From contig JAKIVA010000080.1 of assembly GCA_021647265.1 (NCBI GenBank), forward strand, positions 1-7,786: a stretch of 7,786 nt of DNA, in the 5' to 3' direction. The DNA comes from Lutibacter sp. (lineage in GTDB: Bacteria; Bacteroidota; Bacteroidia; Flavobacteriales; Flavobacteriaceae). Position numbers and translations under genes: made by a program. Shown in pieces: positions 6,952-7,786 of the stretch (positions within the stretch are counted from its first letter, which is position 1; each line of letters begins with the position of its first letter). The notes under the pieces were generated by a model. The model was not told where the DNA came from. It saw nothing but the letters and a program-made list of their open reading frames with translations, and made no database searches.

Positions 6952-6963
6952 TACTTTTGACGT

Positions 6964-7641
6964 ATGAATATAAGAACACTCACAAAAACAGACTACCTAG
7001 GTTATGCATTTTTAAGTAGTGCATTTGCAATTGGTATTTATTATGCTTCAACAAATATTACCTATTTTGATACTGTTTATAGTAAAGAAGACGGTTTTGT
7101 AGAAAATAGTCAATTTATATTCATTTTTTTTTCAAGTTTATTATTATTCTACCGGTTTTTCAAATTTTTTAAATACAAAAATATTTACTGGAAAATAGGT
7201 GTTTTAGGTATGGCTTTCGTATTTTTATTTGGAGCTGGTGAAGAAATTTCTTGGGGGCAACGTATTTTTAATATTCAATCCTCAGAATATTTTATAGAAA
7301 ACAATGCACAAGGTGAAACTAATTTACACAATATGGTTGTTGAAGGCAAGAAAATAAATAAAATTATATTTAGTCAGTTATTAACTATTATTTTAATAAT
7401 CTATATTTTAATTCTTCCTGTACTTTATAGAAAATTTAAATCTATTAAAAATCTTGTGAATTTATTTGCAATACCTGTAGTGAAATGGCATCACTCTATT
7501 GCTTTTTTAGTTTCAACTGGATTGATATTTTTTGTAAATTCAGATAGAAAATGGGAATTATATGAACTGGCTTTTGGTGTAATTTTCTTTTTAATATTTC
7601 TAAATCCGTTAAACAACGAAATTTATAAAGTTACTTCATAA
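6964..7641 (+). CDS. Conserved-looking multi-span membrane protein, function unknown
   Basis: This 225-residue protein has about six hydrophobic segments (roughly 13-30, 49-67, 76-93, 135-157, 177-191, 200-215). I do not recognise a named family, but it carries polar motifs that look like those of a bacterial family of unknown function: KEDGFVE (41-47), GAGEEISWGQRIF (90-102), and QGETNLHN (116-123), with KWELYELAFG (196-205) near the end. The glutamates, Trp, Gln, Arg and His beside membrane segments would be natural active-site or binding residues. It starts 12 bases after the GT39 stop, so it is almost certainly cotranscribed, suggesting a role in the same envelope glycan pathway. The EE...R and H residues only loosely recall CAAX-type membrane proteases; the spacing does not fit. 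It ends 31 bases before the transposase stop on the other strand. Confidence 0.8.
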   Translation: MNIRTLTKTDYLGYAFLSSAFAIGIYYASTNITYFDTVYSKEDGFVENSQFIFIFFSSLLLFYRFFKFFKYKNIYWKIGVLGMAFVFLFGAGEEISWGQRIFNIQSSEYFIENNAQGETNLHNMVVEGKKINKIIFSQLLTIILIIYILILPVLYRKFKSIKNLVNLFAIPVVKWHHSIAFLVSTGLIFFVNSDRKWELYELAFGVIFFLIFLNPLNNEIYKVTS

Positions 7642-7786
7642 ACTTTTTTAAAAATAAATTCTGCATATCCGCTTAAGCTCCACTTACTGTAATGCTTGCT
7701 ATTATTAGTCTATCAAATATTTTTTCACCAAAATACCTTCTGTTTAGTTTATAAACAAACTCGTTTAAGTATAATTGTAGGTATTT
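7642..7786 (-). mobile_element. End of an IS1595-type insertion sequence (partial)
   Basis: The 3' end of a transposase gene on the minus strand enters from the right edge, so an insertion sequence, whole or remnant, lies against the end of the operon. The terminal inverted repeat would be expected within or near 7642-7672, but it cannot be identified without the other end. The element's exact boundary is therefore unknown. Confidence 0.55.
7673..7786 (-). CDS. IS1595-type transposase, C-terminal fragment (runs off window)
   Basis: Read on the minus strand, the last 114 bases encode 37 residues and a stop (TTA at 7673-7675 on the + strand). The peptide begins KYLQLYLNEFVYKLNRRYFG and continues with EKIFDRL; the L..YL.EF.YK.NRR....FDRL pattern is the C-terminal signature of ISXO2/IS1595-type DDE transposases. 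Nothing is broken in the visible part. The catalytic residues and N-terminal zinc-binding region lie outside the window, so intactness cannot be judged. It converges on the operon, with 31 bases between the two stops and no clear terminator there. Confidence 0.75.
   Translation of the reverse strand, partial: KYLQLYLNEFVYKLNRRYFGEKIFDRLIIASITVSGA

Noticed and set aside
6952..6959. TACTTTTG as a -7 promoter element for the last gene
   Set aside because: It matches TAnnTTTG but no TTG lies at the right distance upstream, and transcription would begin at the start codon itself.
7231..7332. CAAX-protease (CPBP) assignment for the last gene from its EE...R and H residues
   Set aside because: The family motif needs EExxxR followed by separate F...H and H...N motifs in membrane helices; here five residues separate EE from R, and the other motifs are not found.

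Overview
The window is AT-rich, with no Shine-Dalgarno-like leaders before the start codons. One intergenic gap carries a good match to the TTG / TAnnTTTG promoter typical of Bacteroidetes. Together with the protein sequences, this points to a marine-type member of the Flavobacteriia (Flavobacteriaceae or a close relative). The genus cannot be told from the window.

Layout. Positions 1-649 hold no convincing gene. The first ~410 bases contain a run of hairpins ending in a terminator-like hairpin plus T-tract, followed by ~240 bases of AT-rich leader. From 650 to 7641 seven genes lie on the + strand, very tightly packed: a MeaB/ArgK-type GTPase (650-1735), a family 2 glycosyltransferase (1735-2448), a tandemly duplicated LAB_N-domain membrane protein (2448-3065), a second, Alg5-like family 2 glycosyltransferase (3136-3873), two neighbouring GT39/ArnT-like membrane glycosyltransferases (3896-5299 and 5326-6951), and an unrecognised multi-span membrane protein (6964-7641). 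The first three genes are joined by two TAATG stop/start overlaps. The 70-base gap before gene four has its own promoter and an inverted repeat around the -33 element. The right edge, 7673-7786 on the - strand, is the C-terminal end of an IS1595-type transposase that runs out of the window.

How the genes may work together. Apart from the GTPase, the cluster reads as a lipid-linked sugar pathway. Two cytoplasmic GT2 enzymes would load sugars onto a polyprenyl phosphate, a small membrane protein could move the lipid-sugar across the inner membrane, and two GT-C enzymes would transfer the sugars to an acceptor on the periplasmic side. This is the logic of ArnC-ArnE/F-ArnT or GtrB-GtrA-GtrC. Here no GtrA or ArnE/F protein is present, and the only candidate for the flipping step in the window is the duplicated LAB_N protein. 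The sugar, the acceptor and the role of the last membrane protein are unknown. The MeaB GTPase normally serves methylmalonyl-CoA mutase, and its coupling to this cluster is odd because no mutase gene is in view.
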